A DNA stretch of 64,000 nucleotides from Bacteroidota bacterium (GTDB lineage Bacteria; Bacteroidota; Bacteroidia; Flavobacteriales_D; Crocinitomicaceae): contig SBGX01000013.1 in NCBI GenBank assembly GCA_006226425.1, forward strand, positions 62,001 through 126,000, read 5' to 3'. The notes beneath the pieces are model-generated. The model was not told the origin of the DNA. It saw only the letters and a program-made list of their open reading frames with translations, and ran no database searches. How positions within the stretch are numbered: the stretch's first letter is position 1; the number at the start of each line of letters is the position of its first letter. The translations under genes and the position numbers were made by a program. Below are positions 18,222 through 27,269 of the stretch, piece after piece.

Positions 18222-18264
18222 CCTCATCGAAACAGACATTTTCAGCATACGAATCCGTACATAA

Positions 18265-18981
18265 ATGATACAAGAATCAACCGAAAGAGAACAGATTTTT
18301 TTGAACTGGAGCAGTGGAAAGGATGCAGCTTATAGTCTCTATTTACTTCAACAAAACCTGGCGTATGAGGTTGTTCATCTATTAACCACTGTAAACGAAG
18401 ACCTGGATCGGGTCACGATGCATGGCTTGCGAAGCGAACTACTCGAAAAGCAACTCCAACAGATTGGACTTCCATATAGTCTGATCAAATTACCCAGGGA
18501 TGTCCAGATGGAAGACTATGAACGTCTCATGCAGGGTCAGCTCATTCAACTAAAAGGCAAAGGCCTGCAATGTGCTGCTTTTGGAGATATTTTCCTGGAA
18601 GACCTAAGAAAGTACCGGGAACAAAAGCTTGAGTCAATGGGATTCAGGTCCCTTTTCCCTTTATGGAAGAAAGCCTCTAAGGATTTGTATACTGGAATGT
18701 TTTCAAGTGGATTCAAAGCAATTGTCGTGTGCGTCAACAATAATGTACTCGATGATTCCTTTTGCGGCCGGATATACGATCAACAATTCATTGAAGACCT
18801 CCCGGAAGGGGTCGATCCATTAGGTGAAAATGGAGAATTTCATACCTTCTGTTTTGATGGTCCGATTTTTAAGTCTCCAGTCATCTTCAAAAAGGGAGAA
18901 CTTGTTCACAAATCCTATCCAAATCCCTCCAAGGACGCTGAAGAAATCCGTTTCTGTTTTTGTGATCTGATTCCCGCCTAA
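18265..18981 (+). CDS. Dph6-type ATP-pyrophosphatase (diphthine-ammonia ligase family)
   Basis: The 238-residue protein has a PP-loop ATPase motif in NWSSGKDAAYSL near residue 12 and the Dph6/MJ0570 features EVVHLLTTVNEDLDRVTMHG, GDIFLEDLRKYRE and PLGENGEFHTFCFDGP. In eukaryotes and archaea Dph6 amidates diphthine on EF2; bacteria lack diphthamide, so the substrate here must differ. It is cytoplasmic with no signal. It is convergent to the next gene with a single-base gap. The family call is solid; the reaction is unknown. Confidence 0.88.
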   Translation: MIQESTEREQIFLNWSSGKDAAYSLYLLQQNLAYEVVHLLTTVNEDLDRVTMHGLRSELLEKQLQQIGLPYSLIKLPRDVQMEDYERLMQGQLIQLKGKGLQCAAFGDIFLEDLRKYREQKLESMGFRSLFPLWKKASKDLYTGMFSSGFKAIVVCVNNNVLDDSFCGRIYDQQFIEDLPEGVDPLGENGEFHTFCFDGPIFKSPVIFKKGELVHKSYPNPSKDAEEIRFCFCDLIPA

Positions 18982-18982
18982 A

Positions 18983-19522
18983 CTAACGTCGGTCGTAACG
19001 TTCAACGGTCGTAATATCATCCAGACTATGATAGATAAAGCTGACGAGGTGAAGCATTTGATCCCTCCCTTTTCGCTGTCCCATATTCGATGTTATGAAA
19101 GCAGACAAGAAAAGAACCGTTCCGATTGGTAGGCACCACAACCAGGGGCTATGCCCGCTCTGTTGATACTCCACCAAACCAAAAATCCCTCCGAAAACCG
19201 TAATAATTGCCAATGCAGCGTAAATCATGATGAACATGGCCCATACCGACTGACGGGGTCCGATGACGCATGAAACAACCGTAAAATCAACAAACTCTTC
19301 CTTTTCGATTCGGACAGTCATCTCTGGCGACCAGTAATGGCTTAACCAGCTAGGCGTTTTTACAAAGAGCAATTGATCGGATCGATAACCGCTTACAGAA
19401 GTATCCTGAATCATCAATTTGGAAACATACTCCAAAGCATCTTCCGCTTCACAATCAATCTTGAGTGAAAAGCGAGGTCTTATCTCCCCCAAAGCATGAT
19501 GATCCAGTCGATTAAACGGCAT
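18983..19522 (-). CDS. Small membrane protein, two transmembrane helices
   Basis: The 179-residue product has a soluble N-terminal domain (about 1-95) rich in acidic residues and two hydrophobic segments, about 95-120 (WAMFIMIYAALAIITVFGG) and 130-150 (WLWCLPIGTVLFLSAF). The C-terminal ~30 residues are cytoplasmic-type. I do not recognise a family. Similar small proteins with START-like N-termini and two helices occur in Bacteroidota, but this cannot be confirmed here. It sits alone between the PP-loop gene and the divergent SGNH gene, 41 bases away. Confidence 0.65.
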   Translation of the reverse strand: MPFNRLDHHALGEIRPRFSLKIDCEAEDALEYVSKLMIQDTSVSGYRSDQLLFVKTPSWLSHYWSPEMTVRIEKEEFVDFTVVSCVIGPRQSVWAMFIMIYAALAIITVFGGIFGLVEYQQSGHSPWLWCLPIGTVLFLSAFITSNMGQRKGRDQMLHLVSFIYHSLDDITTVERYDRR

Positions 19523-19563
19523 GGAATAAAGATAAAAATAAATTCTTTATTTTGTATCGATTT

Positions 19564-20844
19564 ATGTGGCTCAAACGATTTATATCTGCTTCTCTGACAC
19601 TCATGCTTTTCATGCCTGTCGGAAAAGTCTTTTCGCAAAAACGAATTCTTTTTCTTGGAAACAGCTATACTGCTCAAAATAATCTTCCACTTCTCACTTA
19701 TGAATTCGCCCTGTCTGCAGGAGATACGATCTATTATGAATCGAATGCACCAGGAGGCTCTACCCTCGAAGGACATACGACCAATGCCGGAACCCTGGCC
19801 AGAATTGAGAAAGGCGGATGGGACTATGTCGTTTTACAAGAACAAAGTCAACTTCCCTCTTTTCCTGATTTCCAGGTAGAACAGGACGTCTATCCCTATG
19901 CCCAAAAACTCGATAGCCTTATTCAGGCATCTAATGATGTCTGCACAGAAACCATTTTCTACATGACCTGGGGAAGAAAAAATGGAGATCAATCCAATTG
20001 TTCTAACTGGCCCCCCATTTGCACTTTCGAAGGCATGAATGAATTACTTAGAGAACGCTACATACAAATGGCAAAAGACAATGAAGCGCTCATCTCCCCG
20101 GTAGGTGCGTTGTGGCATTTTATTAGAAAGAAGCACCCGGAATTGGAACTTTATATTGCTGATGGAAGTCACCCCTCCCTCCTGGGTTCTTACGCTGCGG
20201 CTTGCTCTTTTTACACCGTTATTTTCGGTAAGGACCCCAATATTAGTACCTATCTTCCTCAAGGATTGAGTCAGGTAGATGCCGATAAGATTAAAGTAGC
20301 TGCCAGACAGGTTGTGTATGACAGCCTATCCTACTGGCGAGCTTATGCCTCGGGTCCTAGTGCTCAGTTTCAAATCACGCCGGTGACCGTGAATCAATTT
20401 CTCTTCAGTTCCGAATACGATTCCACCAGTACCTATCATTGGACTTTTGGAGACGGCATGGAAGCTGGAATTCCCTCTCCCATACATTCCTATGCGGAAA
20501 AAGGGACTTACACCGTGCACTTGACTGTTGAAAGATGTGGAATTCAGGATAGTATGAGTCGGGAAGTCCAGGTAAACGGTCTGGCTGAACTCCAGGAAAA
20601 TGGTCTGGGTATCCGAATTTACCCAAATCCAATGACTCATCATGTCGTCTGCGTTGAGCAAGAAAACGTTGACTTTACTCAGGCTGAAATTTGGAGTCTA
20701 GACGGAAAATTGATTCTCAGCTCTTCTCTGAGCAGCCAAAAACAATTCATTGATCTAAGCCAATTTTCCGGAAAGCTCTTTTTGCTTCGCCTCAAATCCA
20801 GGCACAAGAAGGAACAACGGACATTCCTGATCAGAAGACCCTAG
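19564..20844 (+). CDS. Secreted SGNH-like protein with PKD domain and T9SS sorting domain
   Basis: The 426-residue product (ATG at 19564; the TTG at 19552 is rejected) has a signal peptide ending near VFSQ. It then has an SGNH-type domain (about 26-240) with FLGNSYTAQNN as block I, GGSTLEGHT, VVLQEQSQLP and the terminal DGSHPS block holding the catalytic Asp-His. A PKD domain (about 255-340, YHWTFGDGMEAG) and a type A T9SS C-terminal domain (about 350-426, IYPNPMTH) follow. It is probably an esterase-type hydrolase on the cell surface or released. GNS replaces the classical GDS, as in DUF4886-like members. The substrate is unknown. Confidence 0.85.
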   Translation: MWLKRFISASLTLMLFMPVGKVFSQKRILFLGNSYTAQNNLPLLTYEFALSAGDTIYYESNAPGGSTLEGHTTNAGTLARIEKGGWDYVVLQEQSQLPSFPDFQVEQDVYPYAQKLDSLIQASNDVCTETIFYMTWGRKNGDQSNCSNWPPICTFEGMNELLRERYIQMAKDNEALISPVGALWHFIRKKHPELELYIADGSHPSLLGSYAAACSFYTVIFGKDPNISTYLPQGLSQVDADKIKVAARQVVYDSLSYWRAYASGPSAQFQITPVTVNQFLFSSEYDSTSTYHWTFGDGMEAGIPSPIHSYAEKGTYTVHLTVERCGIQDSMSREVQVNGLAELQENGLGIRIYPNPMTHHVVCVEQENVDFTQAEIWSLDGKLILSSSLSSQKQFIDLSQFSGKLFLLRLKSRHKKEQRTFLIRRP

Positions 20845-20863
20845 TTTGGCCTCTTTTTTGTAT

Positions 20864-20871
20864 TATATTTG
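20864..20871 (+). promoter_or_regulatory. Predicted -7 promoter box for the response regulator (TATATTTG)
   Basis: TATATTTG matches TAnnTTTG, 28 bases before the ATG. A TTTG at 20845-20848 lies 15 bases upstream, slightly closer than the usual 17-23. Confidence 0.5.
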
Positions 20872-20899
20872 CTCGAATAAGAAGAATTAAGCACACTAT

Positions 20900-22069
20900 A
20901 TGAATAAGATTCTGGTCATAGACGATGAACGAAGTATCCGAAGAGCACTTCGCGAAATTTTTGAATTTGAGAACTACGAGGTTCACGAAGCCGAAAATGG
21001 TAAGTTGGGACTGGAACAGATTAAGTCAAATTCTTTTGACCTGATTTTCTGTGACATCAAGATGCCTGAAATGGATGGACTGGAGTTGTTGCAAGAAGTT
21101 CAAAAACAGAAAATTGACACTCCTATGATCATGATCAGTGGTCACGGAAACATTGAAACGGCAGTTGATTCCATTAAAAAAGGGGCTTTTGATTTCATCG
21201 AGAAACCCCTGGATTTGAATCGTATTTTAGTCACACTTCGAAACGCGAATGACCGGGTTCAGCTTGTTGAAGAGAAGAAAGTGCTAAAAAATACGGTTCG
21301 CAAATTTAAGGGCTCGTCCATCATTGGTGAAAGTCCTGAAATTGTTAAGATCAAAGAAATGATCGAAAAGGTGGCGCCTTCTGATGCTCGTGTATTGATT
21401 ACTGGTGCCAATGGATCGGGAAAGGAACTCGTTGCCCGTTCGCTACACGACAATTCGAATCGAAGTAAAAGTCAATTCATTGAAGTCAATTGTGCGGCAA
21501 TCCCCTCTGAACTTATTGAAAGTGAGTTGTTTGGACACATGAAAGGTGCCTTCACCTCTGCCGTAAAAGACAAAAAAGGGAAATTTGAGCTTGCCTCTGG
21601 TGGAACGCTTTTCCTGGATGAGATCGGTGATATGAGTCCCTCTGCCCAGGCAAAGGTGCTTCGAGCCTTACAAGAAAACGTTATCCAGCGCGTTGGAGGA
21701 GAAAAAGATATTAAGGTCGACTGTCGAATTGTGGCAGCGACCAATAAAGATTTAAGGGCAGAAATTGAAGCCGGCAGATTCCGGGAAGATTTATTCCACC
21801 GTCTGGCGGTCATTCCAATCCACGTTCCTTCCCTCAATGAGCGAAGAGAAGACATCCCGATGCTAGCCGAACATTTCCTTACCATGGTTTGCTCAGAGCA
21901 AGGAATTGCACGAAAACAGTTTCATGAAGACGCGTTGAAGGAACTACAATCCATTGATTGGACTGGTAACATTCGCGAATTACGTAATGTGGTGGAACGT
22001 TTGGTGATTCTTTGCGAAAATGAAATTTCTGGAGCGGAGGTTCGCACCTACGCCAATCCCAAAAATTAG
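20900..22069 (+). CDS. Sigma-54-type response regulator lacking a DNA-binding domain
   Basis: The 389-residue protein has a receiver domain (1-120) with phospho-acceptor Asp52 in CDIKMPEMDG, then a sigma-54 interaction AAA+ domain with Walker A GANGSGKE at 169-176, Walker B GGTLFLDEI at 234-242 and the R-finger region. The sigma-54 contact loop reads GAFTSA (216-221) rather than GAFTGA. It ends just after the AAA+ lid (NIRELRNVVERLVILC) with no Fis-type helix-turn-helix. Similar ~385-residue regulators are widespread in Flavobacteriia. It probably responds to an orphan histidine kinase. No partner kinase is adjacent. Confidence 0.9.
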   Translation: MNKILVIDDERSIRRALREIFEFENYEVHEAENGKLGLEQIKSNSFDLIFCDIKMPEMDGLELLQEVQKQKIDTPMIMISGHGNIETAVDSIKKGAFDFIEKPLDLNRILVTLRNANDRVQLVEEKKVLKNTVRKFKGSSIIGESPEIVKIKEMIEKVAPSDARVLITGANGSGKELVARSLHDNSNRSKSQFIEVNCAAIPSELIESELFGHMKGAFTSAVKDKKGKFELASGGTLFLDEIGDMSPSAQAKVLRALQENVIQRVGGEKDIKVDCRIVAATNKDLRAEIEAGRFREDLFHRLAVIPIHVPSLNERREDIPMLAEHFLTMVCSEQGIARKQFHEDALKELQSIDWTGNIRELRNVVERLVILCENEISGAEVRTYANPKN

Positions 22070-23349
22070 CACATCTCAACGATTTTTTTTGCCAGATTTT
22101 CTGAAGAGTAATCTTGCAGGTTTTTGGCTTCAATATACAGTGAATCGGTCTGAAATTGTTGGGCATATTCAAGCAATACTTCTTTTGCCCTTTCGACGTC
22201 TTCAAAATCGACAAAAGCCCCGGAAGAAGTATGAGTCATTGCTTTATCCAAATCACTCCCCTTTGATCCGATGGCCAAAATCGGTCGTTTTGCTCCCAGG
22301 TACTCAAAAAACTTTCCCGTCAGAATTCCCTGCACATTCCCTGTCTGATTTGCTACCAGAAGCAACAAGGGTGTTGAACGCTGCAGAGCAATGCTTTCCT
22401 GGTGTGTCACCAACTCAGTATATTCCAATAACTCCATGAGACCATGTTGCTGAATCGAATCAAATACGACATGATCAACGGGACCATAAAGTTTAATTCG
22501 AACTTCTGACATCATCAGTTTTCCCTCATGGATCAGTTCCTGAAGTGCTTTCCACAAAACTACCGGGTTTCTGGAGGAAGGCATGGAGCCGAAATGCGTG
22601 ATACTAAATAAATTTCCCAGATTTTGTTTACGCGAATCAAAGTCCGGAAAAATGAACCCATTCGTCACCACCTGAACTGATCGCTGACCAATTTCTTCCA
22701 GTCCACTTGCACAGGATTCACTAACGGTGATTACTTCATCCGCTTCCTTCAAACAGGCCAATTCCAATGCTTTCTGTTTTCGATCAGCTCGCTCCCCTAT
22801 TTTAAGCTCTTCATAAAAATCGATATCTGTCCAGGGATCCCTAAAATCCGCGATCCACCTGATCCCGGTTTTTCGCTTTAACTTTAAGGCTATCACATGC
22901 AAGCTATGAGGTGGTCCTGTCGATATAATACATTGAATCTCGGGATGCTTTTTGAGGTAGCCTTTTAAGAAGCGATAGCTCGGATTGATCCAAAATCTTC
23001 GCGCATCCGGAACGAACAAATTTCCTCGAATCCAAATAATCAGGTCCTGAAAGAATGAACTTTTCTTTTTCTTGGTTAGTCCTCCCCCCACATTCGGATT
23101 ATTCTTTTTTCCCAGATATTTATGTGGCTCAAAAACAGTCCTCCTGACTTCCTTCACTTCTGGGACCACTTCATCTTGTAACTTTTCGTCACGAATGGGC
23201 CATGCGGCATCCTTCGGACAGTAAACATGGAGTTTTGCACCGTATGCATGAAAAAATTTTGAAAAACGAAGCCAGCGATGCACTCCAGGTCCTCCTCCCG
23301 GAGGCCAGTAATAGGTGATCAATAGTACTTCTTTCTGTTTTTCCCCCAT
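22066..23349 (-). CDS. Glycosyltransferase, GT4-type fold
   Basis: The 427-residue product has a two-Rossmann GT-B layout. The N-terminal domain contains TYYWPPGGGPGVHRWLRF near residue 14 and IISTGPPHSLHVI near residue 140; the C-terminal domain contains THFGSMPSSRNP and the donor-binding segment TGKFFEYLGAKRPILAIG near residue 360. It is cytoplasmic and membrane-peripheral, probably acting in polysaccharide or glycolipid assembly. It lies one base downstream of alaS, so co-transcription is likely. Its stop overlaps the stop of the response regulator in a 4-base TTAG. Donor and acceptor sugars cannot be told. Confidence 0.88.
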   Translation of the reverse strand: MGEKQKEVLLITYYWPPGGGPGVHRWLRFSKFFHAYGAKLHVYCPKDAAWPIRDEKLQDEVVPEVKEVRRTVFEPHKYLGKKNNPNVGGGLTKKKKSSFFQDLIIWIRGNLFVPDARRFWINPSYRFLKGYLKKHPEIQCIISTGPPHSLHVIALKLKRKTGIRWIADFRDPWTDIDFYEELKIGERADRKQKALELACLKEADEVITVSESCASGLEEIGQRSVQVVTNGFIFPDFDSRKQNLGNLFSITHFGSMPSSRNPVVLWKALQELIHEGKLMMSEVRIKLYGPVDHVVFDSIQQHGLMELLEYTELVTHQESIALQRSTPLLLLVANQTGNVQGILTGKFFEYLGAKRPILAIGSKGSDLDKAMTHTSSGAFVDFEDVERAKEVLLEYAQQFQTDSLYIEAKNLQDYSSENLAKKIVEMC

Positions 23350-23350
23350 C

Positions 23351-25966
23351 CTAACCGATCATCGCTTGAAATTCAGAAATTGCCTGATCCAAACCTGCCG
23401 GATTCTTTCCTCCCGCCGTAGCGAAGAAATCCTGTCCGCCACCGCCACCTTGAATATGCTTCGCCAACTCCCGTACCATTTGTCCGGCATTCCACTGTTT
23501 TTCCTTCACCAATTGATCACTGAACATGATGCTGAGACTGCATTTCCCATCCGCTTCTCCTCCGAGAATCGCTGCCAAGGAATTGTGTTCACCTTTCAAT
23601 TGAAACAAAATATCTTTGATGGCACCGGCCTCCAATGGTACCTTAGCAGCCAAAATTTGAAATCCATTTAATTCTCTGATTTGGCTCTTTAATTCGGATT
23701 TCACAGCCAGTGCTTTTTCTTTCTCGAACTGTTCGATCTTCTTCTGGAATTCAGCGTTTTTCTTCAACAAATCCTCTACTGATTGTTGTATATTCTTCGG
23801 ATGCTTCAGCAGCTCACCCAAACTCTCCAGTTCCTCATCTCGTTTGATAAAATACTGTTCCGCTCCTTCTCCTGTGATTAGTTCTATTCTTCGAATCCCT
23901 GCCGCAACGGCCGATTCTCCGGTGATTTTAATCAAACCGATTTCTCCAGTACTTTTCACGTGCGTTCCTCCACACAATTCTTTGGACGCCCCAAATTGAA
24001 TCATTCGAACTTCGTCTCCATACTTCTCACCAAACAACATCATGGCTCCTTTTTCCTGTGCCTCTTCCATGCTCAACTTACGGAACTCTTCCAATGGCCA
24101 ATTTGCCCGAATTTGTTGCTTCATCTCCCGCTCTACCTCCTGCAATTCTTCCGGAGTCAGCTTTGCAAAATGGGAGAAATCGAAACGTAGGTAATCTGGT
24201 CCGACATAAGAACCTTTCTGTTCCACATGGGTACCCAGTACTTTTCTTAAGGCTGCGTGAAGTAAGTGAGTCGCACTGTGATTAGAGGCTGTCTTTCTTC
24301 TTTTGCTCTCATTCACGCGTGCATTCCACACCCCTTCCAAATTTTTCGGAATTTCCGAACACAAATGGATCAATAAATTATTCTCTTTCCGAGTATCAAT
24401 GATCTGGATTTTCCCCTGAGGCCCTTCCAAGACCCCGGTATCTCCTATTTGACCTCCACCTTCCGGGTAGAAAGGGGTTTTATCCAGTACTAGTTGGAAA
24501 AACACCTTTTTCTTCTGCTCTACTTTGCGATATCTTCTGATTTGGGCTTCTGTTTCCAGCGAATCGTAGCCGACAAACTCAGGTGCTGGTCCTTCCTCCA
24601 AGATGATCCAGTCCTCTATCTCCATATTTCCTGCCGCTCTGGAGCGATCCTTCTGTTTCTGCAATTCCTGATTGAAGCCCTCTTCATCCACTTCCATCTC
24701 ATTCTCACGAGCGATCAGGGAAGTCAGGTCAAGGGGAAATCCGTAAGTATCATACAACTCAAACACCTGTACACCAGGAAGTTTTTTCTCTCCTTTTTTA
24801 AGTGTCTCAGCGATCAAGTTATCCATTCGCTTCAGTCCCTGCTCCAGCGTTCTGAAAAAGGCCAATTCTTCTTCCCGGATAACTTTCTCAATAATTTCTT
24901 TTTGCTGCTTCAACTCCGGGTAGGCTTCTCCCATGATCTCGATCAACTTAAGAGACAAATCCGCCAAAAATGGTTCTTTCAAATCCAGTGTCTGGTATCC
25001 ATAGCGAACGGCTCTTCTTAAAATTCTTCTAATCACGTACCCGGCTCCGTTATTTGAGGGGAGCTGTCCATCAGCGATCGAAAAGGCAATGGCGCGAACG
25101 TGATCAGCAATCACGCGCATCGCAATATCATCAACCTCGTTCTGTCCGTATTTTTTTCCAGATTGTTTCTCAATTACCTGAATCAAATCCTGAAACAGAT
25201 CAATATCATAATTCGATGTCTTTCCCTGCAGAGCCATCGCCAGACGTTCCAGTCCCATCCCGGTATCAACATGCTTTTCCGGCAGACTTTCCAAACTTCC
25301 ATCAGCTTTGCGGTTAAACTGCATAAAGACATTGTTCCAGATTTCGATGACTTGTGGATGATCCTGATTTACCAGACTCTTTCCATCTACTTCCTGACGT
25401 TCTTCTTCGGATCGAATATCAATATGAATCTCGGAACAGGGTCCACATGGTCCCACATCTCCCATTTCCCAAAAATTATCCTTTTTCGAAGCAAAAATGA
25501 TCCGCTCTTCTGGAAGCAATTGTTTCCAGAGATCAAAGCTTTCCTGATCCTGTGGGACTCCATCTTTTTCGTCCCCCTCAAAAACAGTTACATACAAACG
25601 ATCTTTGGGAATTTGATAAACTTCTGTTAAGAGTTCCCAGGCCCAGGTGATTGCTTCTTTCTTGAAATAATCTCCAAAAGACCAGTTTCCAAGCATCTCA
25701 AACATCGTGTGGTGATAGGTGTCCACCCCAACTTCTTCCAGGTCATTATGTTTCCCGGAAACACGTAGACATTTCTGTGAATTGGCTATCCTTCTTTGAG
25801 TCGGAACCGAATTTCCCAGGAAATAATCCTTGAATTGATTCATTCCGGCATTCGTAAACATCAAAGTCGGATCATTCTTGATCACCATCGGGGCCGATGC
25901 GACGATCTCATGGTTCTTTCCTTCAAAAAAATCAAAAAAACGCTGACGTATCTCATTTAGCTTCAT
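23351..25966 (-). CDS. alaS: Alanyl-tRNA synthetase
   Basis: The 871-residue enzyme shows the catalytic core (MFTNAGMNQFKDYFLG, GCGPCSEIH-like motif), the editing domain with SNHSATHLLHAALR and CGGTHVKSTGEIG, and the C-terminal DHHA1/C-Ala domain ending in GGGGGQDFFATAGG. Length agrees with the family. It charges tRNA-Ala and clears mischarged Ser/Gly. The ATG at 25966 is preceded on the minus strand by a TAAATTTG promoter box (25989-25996). No T-box or other leader structure is seen. It is followed by a glycosyltransferase one base away. Confidence 0.98.
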   Translation of the reverse strand: MKLNEIRQRFFDFFEGKNHEIVASAPMVIKNDPTLMFTNAGMNQFKDYFLGNSVPTQRRIANSQKCLRVSGKHNDLEEVGVDTYHHTMFEMLGNWSFGDYFKKEAITWAWELLTEVYQIPKDRLYVTVFEGDEKDGVPQDQESFDLWKQLLPEERIIFASKKDNFWEMGDVGPCGPCSEIHIDIRSEEERQEVDGKSLVNQDHPQVIEIWNNVFMQFNRKADGSLESLPEKHVDTGMGLERLAMALQGKTSNYDIDLFQDLIQVIEKQSGKKYGQNEVDDIAMRVIADHVRAIAFSIADGQLPSNNGAGYVIRRILRRAVRYGYQTLDLKEPFLADLSLKLIEIMGEAYPELKQQKEIIEKVIREEELAFFRTLEQGLKRMDNLIAETLKKGEKKLPGVQVFELYDTYGFPLDLTSLIARENEMEVDEEGFNQELQKQKDRSRAAGNMEIEDWIILEEGPAPEFVGYDSLETEAQIRRYRKVEQKKKVFFQLVLDKTPFYPEGGGQIGDTGVLEGPQGKIQIIDTRKENNLLIHLCSEIPKNLEGVWNARVNESKRRKTASNHSATHLLHAALRKVLGTHVEQKGSYVGPDYLRFDFSHFAKLTPEELQEVEREMKQQIRANWPLEEFRKLSMEEAQEKGAMMLFGEKYGDEVRMIQFGASKELCGGTHVKSTGEIGLIKITGESAVAAGIRRIELITGEGAEQYFIKRDEELESLGELLKHPKNIQQSVEDLLKKNAEFQKKIEQFEKEKALAVKSELKSQIRELNGFQILAAKVPLEAGAIKDILFQLKGEHNSLAAILGGEADGKCSLSIMFSDQLVKEKQWNAGQMVRELAKHIQGGGGGQDFFATAGGKNPAGLDQAISEFQAMIG

Positions 25967-25988
25967 AGATGCCTGTTTTTCAAGGCAA

Positions 25989-25996
25989 CAAATTTA
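25989..25996 (-). promoter_or_regulatory. Predicted -7 promoter box for alaS (TAAATTTG)
   Basis: On the minus strand TAAATTTG matches TAnnTTTG and ends 22 bases upstream of the alaS ATG. Confidence 0.5.
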
Positions 25997-26059
25997 GTCC
26001 TTTTCCGCTAATTATCTGAATTATTCCGGAAAGCCCTCCTCCCCCTGATCCTTTTTTTC

Positions 26060-26067
26060 TAATTTTG
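26060..26067 (+). promoter_or_regulatory. Predicted -7 promoter box for the CapA-like gene (TAATTTTG)
   Basis: TAATTTTG matches TAnnTTTG, 26 bases before the ATG at 26094; no clear -33 element. Confidence 0.5.
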
Positions 26068-26093
26068 CTCTTAATGTATTGATTCTTACCCCT

Positions 26094-27197
26094 ATGAAGA
26101 AAAGACTTGCTCCCTTTATTTTACTTTTAACAGTCGCCACCTTTATCATTCTTTTGTTTTACCCGGAACAGGTTTATTCCAAAGCCCGGGCAATCGAGAA
26201 AACATACTTTTCAGAATCTCCAAAGGATTCCACCATTAAACTGGTTGCAGTCGGGGATATCATGATGGGAACCAATTTCCCTAGCAGCAGTCATTTACCT
26301 CCTCAAGGAAGTAAACTTCTTCAGCCATTGGAACAACAGCTTCGTTCGGCTGATATCACTTTCGGAAACCTGGAAGGAACGGTTCTAAATGCTGGTGGAG
26401 AGGTCAAAAAATGTAGTAATCCAAGTAAGTGTTATGCCTTCAGACAGCCTGAATATTTTGTGGATCAACTGAAAGATGCAGGATTTGATTTTTTATCTCT
26501 CGCCAATAATCACATGGGAGATTTTGGGAACACCGGGAGAACAAATACCCAACAAGTGCTGAAAAAGAAGGGCTTGCATTATGCCGGACTGGAAAGTTGT
26601 CCCTGGGATACCATGACGAAAAACGGTATTAAATACGGTTTCACCGCCTTTGCTCCCAACTCCGGTTGCCTTCGGATCAATGATTACTCCAAGGCACAGG
26701 AAATCGTCCGAAAACTGAATGCCATGTGCGACATCGTGATCGTTTCATTCCATGGAGGTGCCGAGGGTTCTTCCAAAACGCATATTACTAAGAAAACAGA
26801 AATCTTTCTCGGTGAGAATCGCGGAAACGTGTATGAATTTGCCAGAAAAGTCATTGATGCGGGAGCGGATGTGGTACTTGGTCACGGTCCACATGTTACC
26901 AGAGCGATCGATTATTATAAAGGAAGGTTCATCACCTACTCCATGGGGAATTTCTGTACTTATTCGCGCTTTAATCTCCGTGGAATCAGTGGTATGGCTC
27001 CCCTTTTTGAATTGAATCTGGCCAAAGACGGTCAGTTTATTTCAGGAAAAATTGTCTCGACCAAGCAGCTTGGAGAAGGTGGTCCTGTTCCTGACCCGGA
27101 AATGGGAGCTTTGAAACAAATCCGAACGCTTTGTAAGCAGGACCTTCCTGAATTAAAGGTTCAAATCGACGACAGCGGAGTGTTCCGTTTCAATTAA
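26094..27197 (+). CDS. CapA family protein (poly-gamma-glutamate capsule-type metallophosphatase fold)
   Basis: The 367-residue product (ATG at 26094, not the TTG at 26079) has an N-terminal membrane anchor or signal (about 6-25). A CapA/PGA_cap domain follows: VGDIMMGTNFP near residue 58, FGNLEGTV, SLANNHMGDFG, VSFHGGAEG and GHGPHVTRAIDYY, the metal-site series of the calcineurin-like CapA fold. CapA proteins serve in poly-gamma-glutamate export or amide-ligase tethering in Gram-positives; in Bacteroidota the role is undefined. It is monocistronic, divergent from alaS, with its own promoter box and no capsule genes around. Confidence 0.88.
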   Translation: MKKRLAPFILLLTVATFIILLFYPEQVYSKARAIEKTYFSESPKDSTIKLVAVGDIMMGTNFPSSSHLPPQGSKLLQPLEQQLRSADITFGNLEGTVLNAGGEVKKCSNPSKCYAFRQPEYFVDQLKDAGFDFLSLANNHMGDFGNTGRTNTQQVLKKKGLHYAGLESCPWDTMTKNGIKYGFTAFAPNSGCLRINDYSKAQEIVRKLNAMCDIVIVSFHGGAEGSSKTHITKKTEIFLGENRGNVYEFARKVIDAGADVVLGHGPHVTRAIDYYKGRFITYSMGNFCTYSRFNLRGISGMAPLFELNLAKDGQFISGKIVSTKQLGEGGPVPDPEMGALKQIRTLCKQDLPELKVQIDDSGVFRFN

Positions 27198-27216
27198 ACT
27201 TCTTCTTGATTCGGCA

Positions 27217-27247
27217 TTGCCGACTTGCTCTTAATTTGTTACATTTG
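27217..27247 (+). promoter_or_regulatory. Predicted promoter for thiolase (TTG-N20-TACATTTG)
   Basis: TTG at 27217-27219 and TACATTTG at 27240-27247 are separated by 20 bases, matching the Bacteroidota -33/-7 arrangement. The ATG is 22 bases further on. Confidence 0.6.
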
Positions 27248-27269
27248 TGCAGCAAAATCAAACTGAATT

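Noticed and set aside
22020-22439. Plus-strand 139-codon frame after the response regulator that might restore its missing HTH
   Set aside because: It is in another frame, has no HTH-like pattern and lies opposite a well-supported glycosyltransferase.
24494-25630. Plus-strand open frames of 175-176 codons inside alaS
   Set aside because: They are antisense shadows of alaS with biased, low-information composition and no starts or promoters.
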